From contig URPJ01000006.1 in the NCBI GenBank assembly GCA_900549745.1, forward strand, positions 1 to 64,000: DNA of 64,000 nt, in the 5' to 3' direction. Source of the stretch: an uncultured Collinsella sp. (GTDB lineage Bacteria; Actinomycetota; Coriobacteriia; Coriobacteriales; Coriobacteriaceae). The first letter of the stretch is position 1; the number at the start of each line of letters is the position of its first letter. The notes under the pieces are model-generated. The model had not been told where the DNA came from. It saw only the letters and a program-made list of their open reading frames with translations, and made no database searches. The translations under genes were made by a program, and so were the position numbers. Below, piece by piece: positions 24,087 through 34,619 of the stretch.

Positions 24087-26801
24087 ATGGCAAAAGTCCG
24101 TGTGTCCACCCTGGCCAAAGAGTTCGGCATGACCTCCAAGGAACTGATGGGTCATCTTGCCGAAATGAAGATTCCCGCTAAGTCCGCTTCCTCCGCCCTG
24201 GAGGACGCTTACGTCGCCATGGTCCGCAAGCAGCTCGCCTCGGTGATCGAGGCCCGCGCCAAGGAAGTCGAGGCCGCCAAGCAGGCCGAGGAGGAGGCAG
24301 CCGCCGCCGAGGAGGCAGCGCGCGCTGCCGAGGCCGAGCGTGAGCGCATCGCCGCCGAGAAGGCACGCGAGGAGGAGCGCCGCCAGTTCGCCGCCGCCCA
24401 GGCTGCCGAGGAGGCCGCCCGTGCCGAGGCCGAGGCCAAGAAGAAGGCTGAGCAGGAGCGCCTTGCCCGCGAGAAGGAGGAGGCTGCCCGCGAGGCCCAG
24501 CGCCGCGCCGTCCCCGCTTCCGACTCCGGTTCGCGCTTCCGCTCGCTGCTCGACCAGATCGCCGCACAGGAGACCGTGCTCAAGGAGAAGAAGGACGCCG
24601 AGGAGAAGGCCAAGGCCGAGCGCGCCTCTGAGCGCGGCAACCGTCGTAGCGGCAACAGCGACCGTCGCGGTGGCCGTCGTAACGATCGCAACGCCTCCGA
24701 CAACAACTCCGATCGCAATGCCTCCGAGAGCCGTCCGCACAGCCATCGCACCAACGCCAGCAACAACGTCGCTGCCGGCATGGACTTCCCCAACCCCGAT
24801 AAGCAGGGTAAGGGCAAGAAGCGCAAGGGCGGTCACGGCAACGATGAGGACCACTACAGCCGCATGGCTCGTGAGGCCGAGGAGTACAGCCGCGAGAAGG
24901 TGCTCGAGGAGGCCCGCGCCGCCGTCGAGGAGGCCTCTCGCGAGTCCACCGGTCGCCGCAAGAAGCGCAAGGAGAAGCGCGAGCGCGAGGCTGCTAAGGC
25001 TCAGGAGGAGCGCAAGATTGAGGAGGCGCTGGCCCAGGGCGTGAAACCCGAGGAGCTCGACGCCATCAAGGTCTCCCAGGGAGTTACCGTCCAGGAGCTC
25101 GCCGAGGCGCTCGACGTTCCGGCCAACGACATCATCAAGCGCCTGTTCCTGCTGGGCACGCCGCTTACGATGACGCAGTCCATGTCCGACGACCTCGTCG
25201 AGCTCGTTGCCGACGACCTGGGCCGTCAGATCAAGATCATCACCCCCGAGGAGGAGAACACCTTCTCGTTCTACGACGATCCCGCCGACCTTAAGCCGCG
25301 CGCCCCGGTCGTCACCGTCATGGGTCACGTCGACCACGGCAAGACGTCGCTGCTCGACGCCATCCGTCACACCGGCGTTGCTGCCGGCGAGGCGGGCGGC
25401 ATTACGCAGGCCATCGGCGCTTCGCAGGTCATGATCAACGACCGCAAGATCACCTTCATCGATACCCCGGGTCACGCTACCTTTACGGCCATGCGTGCCC
25501 GTGGCGCCAAGGTGACCGACATCGTCATCCTGATCGTTGCTGCCGACGACGGCGTCATGCCTCAGACCATCGAGTCGATCAACCACGCCAAGGCCGCCGG
25601 CGTACCCATCGTCGTCGCCGTCAACAAGATCGATAAGCCGGGCGCCAACCCCGACCGCGTGCGCCAGGAGCTCACCGAGTACGGCATCATCCCCGAGGAG
25701 TGGGGCGGACAGAACATGTTCGTCAACATCTCGGCCAAGCAGAAGATCGGTATCGACGACCTGCTCGAGACCGTGCTGCTCCAGGCCGACGTTCTCGAAC
25801 TCAAGGCCAACCCCGACACCTTTGCCTCCGGTAACGTCCTCGAGGCCAAGCTCGACAAGGGCCGCGGCTCGGTTGCCACGGTGCTCGTGACCCGCGGTAC
25901 CCTGCACGTGGGCGATACACTGGTCGCCGGTCTTACCTACGGCCGCGTCCGCGCCATGCTCGATCCCAAGGGCAACGCCGTCACCGAGGCCGGCCCCTCC
26001 GACGCCGTCGAGATCCTGGGCCTGCAGTCCGTGCCCAACGCCGGCGACGAGTTCCGTGTGTTCGAGGACGAGCGCGAGGCTCGCGCCCTGGCCGATGAGC
26101 GTTCGCTCAAGGCCCGTATCGAGGAGCAGAGCCGCGTGAAGCACGTCACGCTCGAGAACCTCTTCGAGACCATCGCCGACGCCGAGGTCAAGGAGCTCAA
26201 CCTGATCATCAAGGCCGACGTCCAGGGCTCCATCGAGGCCCTTCAGGACTCTCTTGACAAGATGGATCAGTCTGAGGTGCGCATCAACACGATCCACTCC
26301 GCCGTTGGTGCCATCAACGAGACCGACGTCGTCCTGGCCGACGCCTCCAACGCCATCATCATCGGCTTTGGCGTCCGTCCCGACGGCAAGGCCCGCTCCG
26401 CTGCCGAGCGCGAGGGCGTCGAGATCCGTTGCTACGACGTCATCTACAAGTGCCTCGAGGACCTCGACGCTGCCCGCATCGGTATGCTCAAGCCCACCGA
26501 GGTCGAGGTCTCCACGGGTACTGCGACCGTTCTGGACACCTTCAAGGTGCCCAAGGTCGGTATCGCCGCCGGTGTCCGCGTCGAAGAGGGCGAGATCGCC
26601 GCGACCGATTCCGTACGCCTGGTGCGCGACGGCATCGTGGTCTTCAACGGCAAGATCGCCTCGATGCGCCACTACAAGGACGAGGCCAAGAGCCTCAAGA
26701 GCGGCTCCGAGGGCGGTATTGGCCTGGAGAACTTCCAGGACATCAAGCCTGGCGACACCATTGAGGGCTACCGCATCGACCAGGTTGCCCGTACCGAGTA
26801 G
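24087..26801 (+). CDS. infB: Translation initiation factor IF-2
   Basis: 904 residues. IF-2_N domains lie at about 1-50 and 320-370. Between them is a long Ala/Glu/Arg coiled coil and a basic, Asn/Arg-rich linker (about 60-310). The G domain begins near 405 with GHVDHGKTS, then DTPGHATF and NKIDKPGANP. Domains II to IV follow. It positions initiator tRNA on the 30S subunit in a GTP-dependent way. A site AGGTGA precedes the ATG. Confidence 0.96.
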   Translation: MAKVRVSTLAKEFGMTSKELMGHLAEMKIPAKSASSALEDAYVAMVRKQLASVIEARAKEVEAAKQAEEEAAAAEEAARAAEAERERIAAEKAREEERRQFAAAQAAEEAARAEAEAKKKAEQERLAREKEEAAREAQRRAVPASDSGSRFRSLLDQIAAQETVLKEKKDAEEKAKAERASERGNRRSGNSDRRGGRRNDRNASDNNSDRNASESRPHSHRTNASNNVAAGMDFPNPDKQGKGKKRKGGHGNDEDHYSRMAREAEEYSREKVLEEARAAVEEASRESTGRRKKRKEKREREAAKAQEERKIEEALAQGVKPEELDAIKVSQGVTVQELAEALDVPANDIIKRLFLLGTPLTMTQSMSDDLVELVADDLGRQIKIITPEEENTFSFYDDPADLKPRAPVVTVMGHVDHGKTSLLDAIRHTGVAAGEAGGITQAIGASQVMINDRKITFIDTPGHATFTAMRARGAKVTDIVILIVAADDGVMPQTIESINHAKAAGVPIVVAVNKIDKPGANPDRVRQELTEYGIIPEEWGGQNMFVNISAKQKIGIDDLLETVLLQADVLELKANPDTFASGNVLEAKLDKGRGSVATVLVTRGTLHVGDTLVAGLTYGRVRAMLDPKGNAVTEAGPSDAVEILGLQSVPNAGDEFRVFEDEREARALADERSLKARIEEQSRVKHVTLENLFETIADAEVKELNLIIKADVQGSIEALQDSLDKMDQSEVRINTIHSAVGAINETDVVLADASNAIIIGFGVRPDGKARSAAEREGVEIRCYDVIYKCLEDLDAARIGMLKPTEVEVSTGTATVLDTFKVPKVGIAAGVRVEEGEIAATDSVRLVRDGIVVFNGKIASMRHYKDEAKSLKSGSEGGIGLENFQDIKPGDTIEGYRIDQVARTE

Positions 26802-26812
26802 GGGGTAGCGCT

Positions 26813-27223
26813 ATGAAGCAAACGCAGGCAACCCGCCGTTTGGGCGAGCAGCTTCGCGAGAAGCTCGGTTATATCCTGCTCTTTGAGGTTTCCGATCCGC
26901 GTCTCGACCTGGTCACTCTGACCGCGGTCGAGGTCGCGGTGGACCGTTCGTTCGCGCGCGTGTACGTGTCGTGCGACGCGAGCCGCTACGATGAGGTCAT
27001 GGAGGCGCTCGCCAGCGCCAAGGGCCGCATTCGTAGCCTGTTGGCCCGCTCGCTCGATTGGCGCGTCACGCCCGAGCTCGATTTTCGCATCGATCGCTCG
27101 ACCGATGAGGCCGAGCGCATCACGCGTGCGCTGGAAAACGTTCCCGCCACGCTTGCGATCGAAAAGGACGAGGACGGCTATCCCATAGCGGATGCCGCCC
27201 AGGAGGCAGCTTTAGATGAGTAA
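26813..27223 (+). CDS. rbfA: 30S ribosome-binding factor RbfA
   Basis: 136 residues starting 11 bases after infB. The single KH-like domain shows DPRLDLVTLTAVEVAVDRSF, RVYVS and PELDFRIDRSTDEAERI as in RbfA. It matures the 16S rRNA 5' end on the 30S subunit. The end overlaps the next gene by 8 bases. Confidence 0.93.
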   Translation: MKQTQATRRLGEQLREKLGYILLFEVSDPRLDLVTLTAVEVAVDRSFARVYVSCDASRYDEVMEALASAKGRIRSLLARSLDWRVTPELDFRIDRSTDEAERITRALENVPATLAIEKDEDGYPIADAAQEAALDE

Positions 27224-28259
27224 TTCCGCCGACCTCGCATCGTGCGAGTCTGCAGATATTCAGCGACGCATCCTCGAGCTCATCGAGGATGCGTCCTCCA
27301 TTGCGATTTCGGGACATACGTCTCCCGATGGTGACGCCCTGGGCTCCGTGCTGGGTCTGGGCTTATCGCTTATGAAGTTTTTCCCCAACAAGGACATTGC
27401 CCTGCTGCTGGCAGACGATGACCCGGTTCCGCGCATCTACCGCTTTATGGAGGGTGCCGACCGTCTGGTGCCGGCATCTGCGTATACCGGCAATCCGGAC
27501 CTGTTCATCTCGGTGGACGTGCCGGTCGTCGAGCGTCTGAACAACTCAGCCGAGGTGCTCCGCCGCTCGTCGCATGTGGTGTGCTTCGATCACCATCCGG
27601 CGCGCGAGGAATTTGCCGAGCTGAGCCTGAGGTGCGTCGGCGCCGCAGCCTGCGCCATGATCATCGACCGCTTTTTGGACAATTGCGGCATTGTCGCACG
27701 TGATGGCGTTGCGACCTGCCTGCTGTGTGGCTTGGTGACCGACACCGGTCGTTTCCAGTACCAGAACGCCGATGCTGCCGCGTTCCATGCTGCTTCGCGC
27801 CTGGTGGCGCATGGCGCCAATCCGGCTCGTGTCGCACTCGAGGTCTATCAGAGCATGCGCGTCGAGTTTTTGCACCTCAAGTCCATTGTCATGGGCCGTA
27901 TCAAGACGGTCGCGCACGGGCGCGTGGCGTATAGCTATGCCTTCCAGAGCGACCTTGAGGCCTGCGGCGTCACCTCGGATGAATGTGACGGTCTGGTCGA
28001 TGTGGTGCGTTCGGTGATGGGCGTCGAGGTCTGCCTGTTCTTAAAGGGCATCGACGGCGATACCAAGGTGCGCGGCAACCTGCGCTCCAAGGGTGACCTC
28101 GATGTGTCCGAGATCGCTGCCAACTTTGGCGGTGGCGGGCATCATGCCGCCGCCGGCTTTTCCAACAACGGAACGATTCGCGAGACGCTCGCCGTGGCAC
28201 TTCCCATGCTGGCCGAGCTGGTGGGGGAGGATCCCGCTTCGGTGACCGTCGAGCTCTAA
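27216..28259 (+). CDS. nrnA: DHH-family nanoRNase/pAp phosphatase
   Basis: 347 residues. DHH domain motifs are GHTSPDGDALGS near 31, DHH in VVCFDHHPAR near 126 and GLVTDTGRF near 172. The DHHA1 end has GGGGHHAAAG near 306. The family breaks down 2- to 5-nucleotide RNAs and 3'-phosphoadenosine 5'-phosphate with manganese. The gene is commonly next to rbfA and truB in Gram-positive bacteria, as here. Confidence 0.9.
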   Translation: MSNSADLASCESADIQRRILELIEDASSIAISGHTSPDGDALGSVLGLGLSLMKFFPNKDIALLLADDDPVPRIYRFMEGADRLVPASAYTGNPDLFISVDVPVVERLNNSAEVLRRSSHVVCFDHHPAREEFAELSLRCVGAAACAMIIDRFLDNCGIVARDGVATCLLCGLVTDTGRFQYQNADAAAFHAASRLVAHGANPARVALEVYQSMRVEFLHLKSIVMGRIKTVAHGRVAYSYAFQSDLEACGVTSDECDGLVDVVRSVMGVEVCLFLKGIDGDTKVRGNLRSKGDLDVSEIAANFGGGGHHAAAGFSNNGTIRETLAVALPMLAELVGEDPASVTVEL

Positions 28260-28274
28260 CATTTTGGATGGTAC

Positions 28275-29207
28275 ATGGCTCGTCGTACGCCTTCTCAATT
28301 GAATATGCTGCTCGCCGTCGATAAGCCGGTGGGCTGCACGTCCCACGACGTGGTTTCGCAATGCCGACGCGCCCTCCATGAGCGGCGCGTCGGTCATGCC
28401 GGAACGCTCGACCCCATGGCATCGGGCGTCATGGTGGTGGGCGTGGGTCAGGCCACACGTCTGCTGGGCATGCTTACGCTTGATACCAAAAGCTACGTTG
28501 CCGATATCTCGTTTGGCGTCGAGACCAATACCGATGATGCGGAGGGCGAGGCGGTCCGCACGGTGGCTGTTGCCGACGAGCTCCGCGATCCTGCCTATGC
28601 GCGTGAGCGCTTGGTCGCCATGCTGGGTCCGCAGATGCAGGTGCCGCCGGCGTTTTCTGCTATCTCGGTCAATGGCGTTCGCGCCTACAAGTCTGCTCGC
28701 GAGGGCAATGCGGTGGACCTACCTCCGCGCCCCGTCGAGGTCTATGCCGCCGACCTGATCGCCGTGGGCGGCGAAGGTGATACGTGTGTGTGGACCGTGG
28801 CGTTCTCGGTGAGCAAGGGCACCTATATCCGTGCGCTCGCTCGCGACCTGGGCCGCGCTTGCGATAGCGCCGCGCATATTTCCGCGCTGCGCCGCACGGC
28901 CTCCGGTGTTGTTTCCATTGGCGCTTGTCATGCGGTCGAGGAGCTTTCTCCCGAGTCCGCGGCTGGCTTTGCCCTGGATCCCATTGCGGCCCTGGGCGCC
29001 ACACGTGTTGACTTGCCGGGCAATCTTGCCGACGACCTTCTCTGCGGCCGACGCATTCCCGTTGAGCGTGCGCTTGCCGATTTCGATGCCTCGAAGGCGC
29101 CGTTTGCGCTGGTGCTCGATGGGGGACTCAAGGCGCTCGCCCGCATTGAGGGTGGCCGCTTTGTCATGGAGCACGTGTTTCCGCAGGCAATCGGCGGTGT
29201 TCGATGA
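28275..29207 (+). CDS. truB: tRNA pseudouridine(55) synthase TruB
   Basis: 310 residues. The catalytic Asp lies in RVGHAGTLDPMASGV near 45; further family motifs are YVADISFGVETNTDDAEG and FSVSKGTYIRALARDLG. It makes pseudouridine 55 in the T-loop of tRNAs. The stop overlaps the start of ribF by 4 bases (ATGA). Confidence 0.95.
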   Translation: MARRTPSQLNMLLAVDKPVGCTSHDVVSQCRRALHERRVGHAGTLDPMASGVMVVGVGQATRLLGMLTLDTKSYVADISFGVETNTDDAEGEAVRTVAVADELRDPAYARERLVAMLGPQMQVPPAFSAISVNGVRAYKSAREGNAVDLPPRPVEVYAADLIAVGGEGDTCVWTVAFSVSKGTYIRALARDLGRACDSAAHISALRRTASGVVSIGACHAVEELSPESAAGFALDPIAALGATRVDLPGNLADDLLCGRRIPVERALADFDASKAPFALVLDGGLKALARIEGGRFVMEHVFPQAIGGVR

Positions 29208-30211
29208 TGTTGTCCGCTCGCGAGCTCGCGCGTATCTTTTTCGCGGGCGAGTCGGACGAGGCTCGCATCGTTACTGCCGATGTGTTTGATAAGTGTGAGC
29301 ACCTGGGTGCCGCATCGATTGCCATCGGCGTGTTCGATGGCGTGCACCGTGGACACCAGGAGCTCATTGCGGCGCTTGTCCGTGATGCCCGTGCCCATGG
29401 CTGCAAGGCGGTCGTAGTTACCTTCGATCCCGACCCGGACGTCGTGGTGAGCCCTTCGCCCGCTCAAAAATTGATGACGACGGCCGACCGTCTGCATGCC
29501 CTGGCTCAAACTGGGGTCGATGCGGTGGTGGCCGTTCCCTTTACGCCTGAGGTTGCGGCGCTTGACCATGTTGCTTTTCTCTCGCTGGTGTCGCGTCTGG
29601 TCGACATTCGATCGATTCGCGTTGGCAGCGACTTTAGGCTGGGTCGTGGCGGTGCTTCTGGTGTTGACGAGATGCGCGCCTGGGGTGCCGAGCGCGGCGT
29701 TGACGTATGCGGGCACGACTTGCTTTGCGAGGGCGGTGAGGCCATTTGCGCCACCCGCATTCGTCATGAGCTGGGACAGGGCCATGTGGAGCTTGCTGCT
29801 GAGTTACTCGGCCGTCCGTATATGGTGCGTGGCGGTGTTATTCGCGGCCGTCACGAGGGCTCTGGCATGGGCTTTCCCACGGCAAACCTGCAGGTTCCCG
29901 ACGGTATTCAGGTGCCTGCCGATGGCGTGTATGAGGGTCTGGTGCTGGTCGATGACACCGCGTGGCCCGCTGCCGTGAACGTCGGACTGCCGCCGACGTA
30001 TGCCGACGATGTCGCTTCGGCGCATCTCGAGGCTAATTTAATTGGTTATACGGGCGACCTGTACGGCTCTTCTGTTTCGCTGGCGTTTACGCGTTGGCTG
30101 CGTCCGTCGCGCGTGTTCGATTCGCTGGATGAGTTGATCGCGACCGTCGAGGGTAATATCGAGGATATTCGTCACAACTTGGGCGATCAGGGGGTGAGCA
30201 TCCGTGATTAG
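29204..30211 (+). CDS. ribF: Bifunctional riboflavin kinase/FAD synthetase
   Basis: 335 residues. The N-terminal adenylyltransferase domain has IGVFDGVHRGHQ near 42, RVGSDFRLGRGG near 141 and a conserved CATRIR. The C-terminal riboflavin kinase domain has GRHEGSGMGFPTANL near 219 and VNVGLPPTY. It turns riboflavin into FMN and FAD. The neighbouring truB and dnaG overlap it at both ends. Confidence 0.94.
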   Translation: MMLSARELARIFFAGESDEARIVTADVFDKCEHLGAASIAIGVFDGVHRGHQELIAALVRDARAHGCKAVVVTFDPDPDVVVSPSPAQKLMTTADRLHALAQTGVDAVVAVPFTPEVAALDHVAFLSLVSRLVDIRSIRVGSDFRLGRGGASGVDEMRAWGAERGVDVCGHDLLCEGGEAICATRIRHELGQGHVELAAELLGRPYMVRGGVIRGRHEGSGMGFPTANLQVPDGIQVPADGVYEGLVLVDDTAWPAAVNVGLPPTYADDVASAHLEANLIGYTGDLYGSSVSLAFTRWLRPSRVFDSLDELIATVEGNIEDIRHNLGDQGVSIRD

Positions 30212-32312
30212 CGATGAGGAAAAAGACCAGGTACGCGCTGCGTCTGACCTGGTTGCCATCGTGCAGGAAACGGTCGAGCTCAAGCCTCGCGGCCATGAGT
30301 TTTGGGGATGCTGCCCCTTCCATGGCGAGAAGACGCCGTCCTTCCACATTATCCCCGCCACGCAGGTGTGGCATTGCTTTGGTTGCGGCGAGGGTGGCGA
30401 CGTTTTCACGTATATCATGAAGCGCGAGAACCTGAGCTTTCCCGAGTCAATCCGTTATTTGGCCGATCGCGCGGGTATTGAGCTGCATGACACCGGAGAT
30501 CGCCGCGAGCGCGGCACCAAGCGTGCCCGCATCTACGATTTGTGCGCCGAGACCGCCCAGTTCTACCACACCATGCTTATGCGCGGTAAGGACGGCCGTC
30601 CGCGCGAGTACTTTGCCAGCCGCGGCATGGGTGGCGACGTCTGCCGCCGCTACTGCCTGGGCTTTGCACCGGGCCGTAACGCGCTGGTGTCGCACCTGTC
30701 CCAGGCGGGTTTTACCCCGCAGGAGATGATCGATGCGAACGTTGCCGTGAGCCGCGGGCGCGGGCAGCTTGCCGACCGCTTTTACGACCGCGTGATGTTT
30801 CCCATCTTTGACGAGCAGGGTCACAATATTGCCTTTGGCGGTCGTATTATGGGCGACGGCCAGCCTAAGTACCTCAATACCGCCGAGACGAGCGTGTTTC
30901 ATAAAAAACGAAACCTCTACGGTTTTAATTGGGCCAAGGAGTTTATCGTCGCGCAGGATACTGCCATCGTGGTGGAGGGCTATACCGACTGCATCGCCTG
31001 TTGGGAGGCGGGGATTAAAAACGTTGTCGCTACGCTGGGCACCGCGCTCACGGAGCATCACGTCAAGACGCTCACTCGTTTTGCCAAGCGCATCGTGTAT
31101 ATGTTTGACGGCGATGCCGCCGGTCAAAAGGCTGCTCGCCGTGCGATTCAGTTTATCGAGCAGGATTCTATGGACCTGCGCTGCGTGGTGCTGCCCGACG
31201 GTAACGATCCCATGGAGTTCATCACGGCGCATGGTGGTGAGGCACTGCAGGCGCGCATCGACGCTGCCGAGCCGCTCATGGACTTCGTGTACCGTTCGCT
31301 GCAGGAGTCGAGCGATATCACCACGCCGGGCGGTCGCGCCAAGGCGCTGGAGGACGCTCTCACGCTCATCTATCCGCTGCGCGATAGCTATATGATCGAT
31401 ACGTACTTTATCCAGATTGCCGATCTGCTGGGTTTGGATCTGGAGACGGTGCGCGCGAGCTCGGGTCGTGTGTTTCGCGATGTCGCCAAGCGCGAGGATG
31501 CGGAACGACGTCGTGAGCAGAACTATGAGCGCCAGCGGGCACAGACTGAGCGGTCCGGTAGCGCGGGCGGTCGGGCGTCGGGTTCTCGCGATGCCGGTCG
31601 CGGTGCTTGGGCATCGGGCGCGACGCCGCCGGTGTCCGCGCCGGTCGAAGAAGAGCCGTACGACTACGTCCCGCTCGATGCCTACGGCGCCGCGCCCGTG
31701 GAGGTCGTCGACGACCTGCCGCCGATCGATGTGCCTGATGGTATGGGCGCTGTGCCTGTGGCTGACGGTTCGGGCGCACCGGCTGCGGCGGCGCCGATGG
31801 TTCTTACCGATCTTGAACGCAAGTCCTTGGCAGGGGAGCGCGAGCTGTTGACGATGCTCACGAGCTACCCCGACCTGTTCCGCACGTATGCCGACCGCAT
31901 CTGCTCCATCGAGTGGGTTGACCCGCGTCACGAGTCCATTGCATGGGCCGTTCTGGCAACGCCGCCGGGAACCGATCCTGCAGCCTGCATGGATGCGGCG
32001 CGCTCAGTGTGTCCCGATGCGGCAACGCTTGTGAGTGCCGGGCGCATCTCCGCGACGAGCAAGCACCCCACCGAGACGAACATCGTGTTTATGCTTGATA
32101 CGCTTGAGCTCTACACCATCAAGCGTCGCATGCGTGCCGCACAGGCCAAGCTGCGCCAGGACCGTTCACTCGATGATGAGGCCCGTCGCGCGCTAACCAT
32201 GCAGGCCGCGCAGGATTCGCAGCGTCAGCGCGAACTGCAAAAGTCAATCGGCGGCGTGGCGGACCCGTTCCGTTTGATTGGCCTGGAGGCCGCAGGCACC
32301 GAACAAGCCTAG
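30204..32312 (+). CDS. dnaG: DNA primase DnaG
   Basis: 702 residues from a GTG that overlaps ribF by 8 bases. The zinc-binding domain is CPFHGEKTPSF near 37 with CFGCGEGGDVF near 58. The RNA polymerase domain has TOPRIM motifs VVEGYTDCIA near 256 and DGDAAGQKAARR near 300. A long Arg/Ser/Gly- and Pro-rich linker (about 430-520) separates it from the C-terminal helicase-interacting domain. It makes RNA primers for replication. Together with rpoD it forms the familiar dnaG-rpoD macromolecular synthesis pair. Confidence 0.95.
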   Translation: MISDEEKDQVRAASDLVAIVQETVELKPRGHEFWGCCPFHGEKTPSFHIIPATQVWHCFGCGEGGDVFTYIMKRENLSFPESIRYLADRAGIELHDTGDRRERGTKRARIYDLCAETAQFYHTMLMRGKDGRPREYFASRGMGGDVCRRYCLGFAPGRNALVSHLSQAGFTPQEMIDANVAVSRGRGQLADRFYDRVMFPIFDEQGHNIAFGGRIMGDGQPKYLNTAETSVFHKKRNLYGFNWAKEFIVAQDTAIVVEGYTDCIACWEAGIKNVVATLGTALTEHHVKTLTRFAKRIVYMFDGDAAGQKAARRAIQFIEQDSMDLRCVVLPDGNDPMEFITAHGGEALQARIDAAEPLMDFVYRSLQESSDITTPGGRAKALEDALTLIYPLRDSYMIDTYFIQIADLLGLDLETVRASSGRVFRDVAKREDAERRREQNYERQRAQTERSGSAGGRASGSRDAGRGAWASGATPPVSAPVEEEPYDYVPLDAYGAAPVEVVDDLPPIDVPDGMGAVPVADGSGAPAAAAPMVLTDLERKSLAGERELLTMLTSYPDLFRTYADRICSIEWVDPRHESIAWAVLATPPGTDPAACMDAARSVCPDAATLVSAGRISATSKHPTETNIVFMLDTLELYTIKRRMRAAQAKLRQDRSLDDEARRALTMQAAQDSQRQRELQKSIGGVADPFRLIGLEAAGTEQA

Positions 32313-32422
32313 ATGTTGTGGTCAACCAGCGTATTTTCGCCTATATCCAGCCCTCTTTTTGGGTATAGACGTCAATGTGTGTGCTAAAGTATTGAGTCCT
32401 GTGGACTATGAAGGGAGAATCT

Positions 32423-33778
<1,356 letters not shown>

Positions 33779-33789
33779 TCAAGCAAGAG

Positions 33790-33823
33790 GCGCCCTCAAG
33801 CACATCCGCTTGAGGGCGCTTTC
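33790..33823 (+). terminator. Terminator of rpoD
   Basis: GCGCCCTCAAGC (33790-33801) pairs with GCTTGAGGGCGC (33808-33819), followed by TTTC. Confidence 0.85.
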
Positions 33824-33832
33824 ATGTAGTCG

Positions 33833-33876
33833 TTGGGGACGTTCTTGAATGACTGGTCGTTTAAGAACGTCCCCAA
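33833..33876. repeat. Perfect inverted repeat after rpoD
   Basis: TTGGGGACGTTCTT (33833-33846) and AAGAACGTCCCCAA (33863-33876) are exact complements around a 16-base loop. It lacks a T-run, lies upstream of the tRNA promoter and may be a dispersed element. Confidence 0.7.
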
Positions 33877-33908
33877 TGACTAGGTCGGAAAATTTCTTAA
33901 AAAAGTTC

Positions 33909-33936
33909 TTGCCCTGAGCTGATTCGTCCGTATAAT
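33909..33936 (+). promoter_or_regulatory. Promoter of tRNA-Asn
   Basis: TTGCCC (33909-33914) and a consensus TATAAT (33931-33936) are 16 bases apart, ending 30 bases before the tRNA. Confidence 0.8.
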
Positions 33937-33966
33937 AAACTTCGTTGCTTGAGAGCACGCACCTAT

Positions 33967-34041
33967 TCCTCGGTAGCTCAATGGTAGAGCACGCGGCTGT
34001 TAACCGCGCTGTTGTAGGTTCGAGTCCTACCCGGGGAGCCA
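33967..34041 (+). tRNA. tRNA-Asn (anticodon GTT)
   Basis: A full cloverleaf can be drawn: acceptor TCCTCGG with CCGGGGA, anticodon stem CGCGG/CCGCG with loop CTGTTAA (anticodon 33999-34001), and T-arm GTAGG-TTCGAGT-CCTAC. The discriminator is G and CCA is encoded. Confidence 0.97.
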
Positions 34042-34047
34042 GGTTGT

Positions 34048-34077
34048 AAAACCCGTCGCTTATGCGGCGGGTTTTTT
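34048..34077 (+). terminator. Terminator of tRNA-Asn
   Basis: AAAACCCGTCGC pairs with GCGGCGGGTTTT around TTAT and runs into Ts. Confidence 0.88.
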
Positions 34078-34235
34078 CATGCCGCGATCGCTGTTCGCGA
34101 ACGTTACCGTATCAACATTTCGTGTCGAGGATGTAATCCCGAGGCCCGCCACCTCAACATGGCGCGGTCGTTGTAGAATATTCCAATGATTGCTCCCACG
34201 AGATGGTGCCGCGAGCACCAGATAAGGAGATTCTT

Positions 34236-34592
34236 GTGTCTGAGACCATTAACGGCAGCCTGAGCGTCTCGAACGACGTTATTGCCGATATTGCCGGTTA
34301 TGCCGCGATGACGTGCTATGGCGTCGTCGGTATGGCCGAACAGCTCCAGGGCGCCGAGAGCGTGCGCCTGCTTGCCGGTCAGCGCCTCCGCAAGGGCGTG
34401 CTTGTCTCCGCCGACGAGAACGGCCTTACGGTCGATCTTCACGTCGTGCTCGAGAACGGCGTCAACATGAAGTCCGTCTGCCACAATCTTTCGAGCTCCG
34501 TTGCCTTTACCCTGCAGGAGATCGCCCAGATCGATCCCGCCAGCCTTAAGATCGGCATCCATATCGACGCGCTCAAGAGCCGTCTGAACTAG
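34236..34592 (+). CDS. Asp23/Gls24 family protein
   Basis: 118 residues from a GTG with AAGGAGA five bases upstream. The family pattern is clear: ISNDV-like SVSNDVIADIAGYAAMTCYG, VDLHVVLENGVNMK and IHIDALK at the end. Members near a DAK2 kinase (YloU-type) are small cytoplasmic or cell-envelope-associated proteins linked to envelope homeostasis and fatty-acid use. The kinase gene follows after 27 bases, so they are probably co-transcribed. Confidence 0.85.
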   Translation: MSETINGSLSVSNDVIADIAGYAAMTCYGVVGMAEQLQGAESVRLLAGQRLRKGVLVSADENGLTVDLHVVLENGVNMKSVCHNLSSSVAFTLQEIAQIDPASLKIGIHIDALKSRLN

Positions 34593-34619
34593 CATCCGAA
34601 AACGGAGATTCAAATACCC

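Noticed and set aside
24048..26672. Long minus-strand frame opposite infB
   Set aside because: It is a Gly/Leu/Val-rich shadow produced by codon bias of the real gene on the plus strand, with no motifs.
33967..34041. tRNA-Asn as an integration site
   Set aside because: No integrase gene and no repeat of the tRNA 3' end is visible nearby; the genes on both sides are core.
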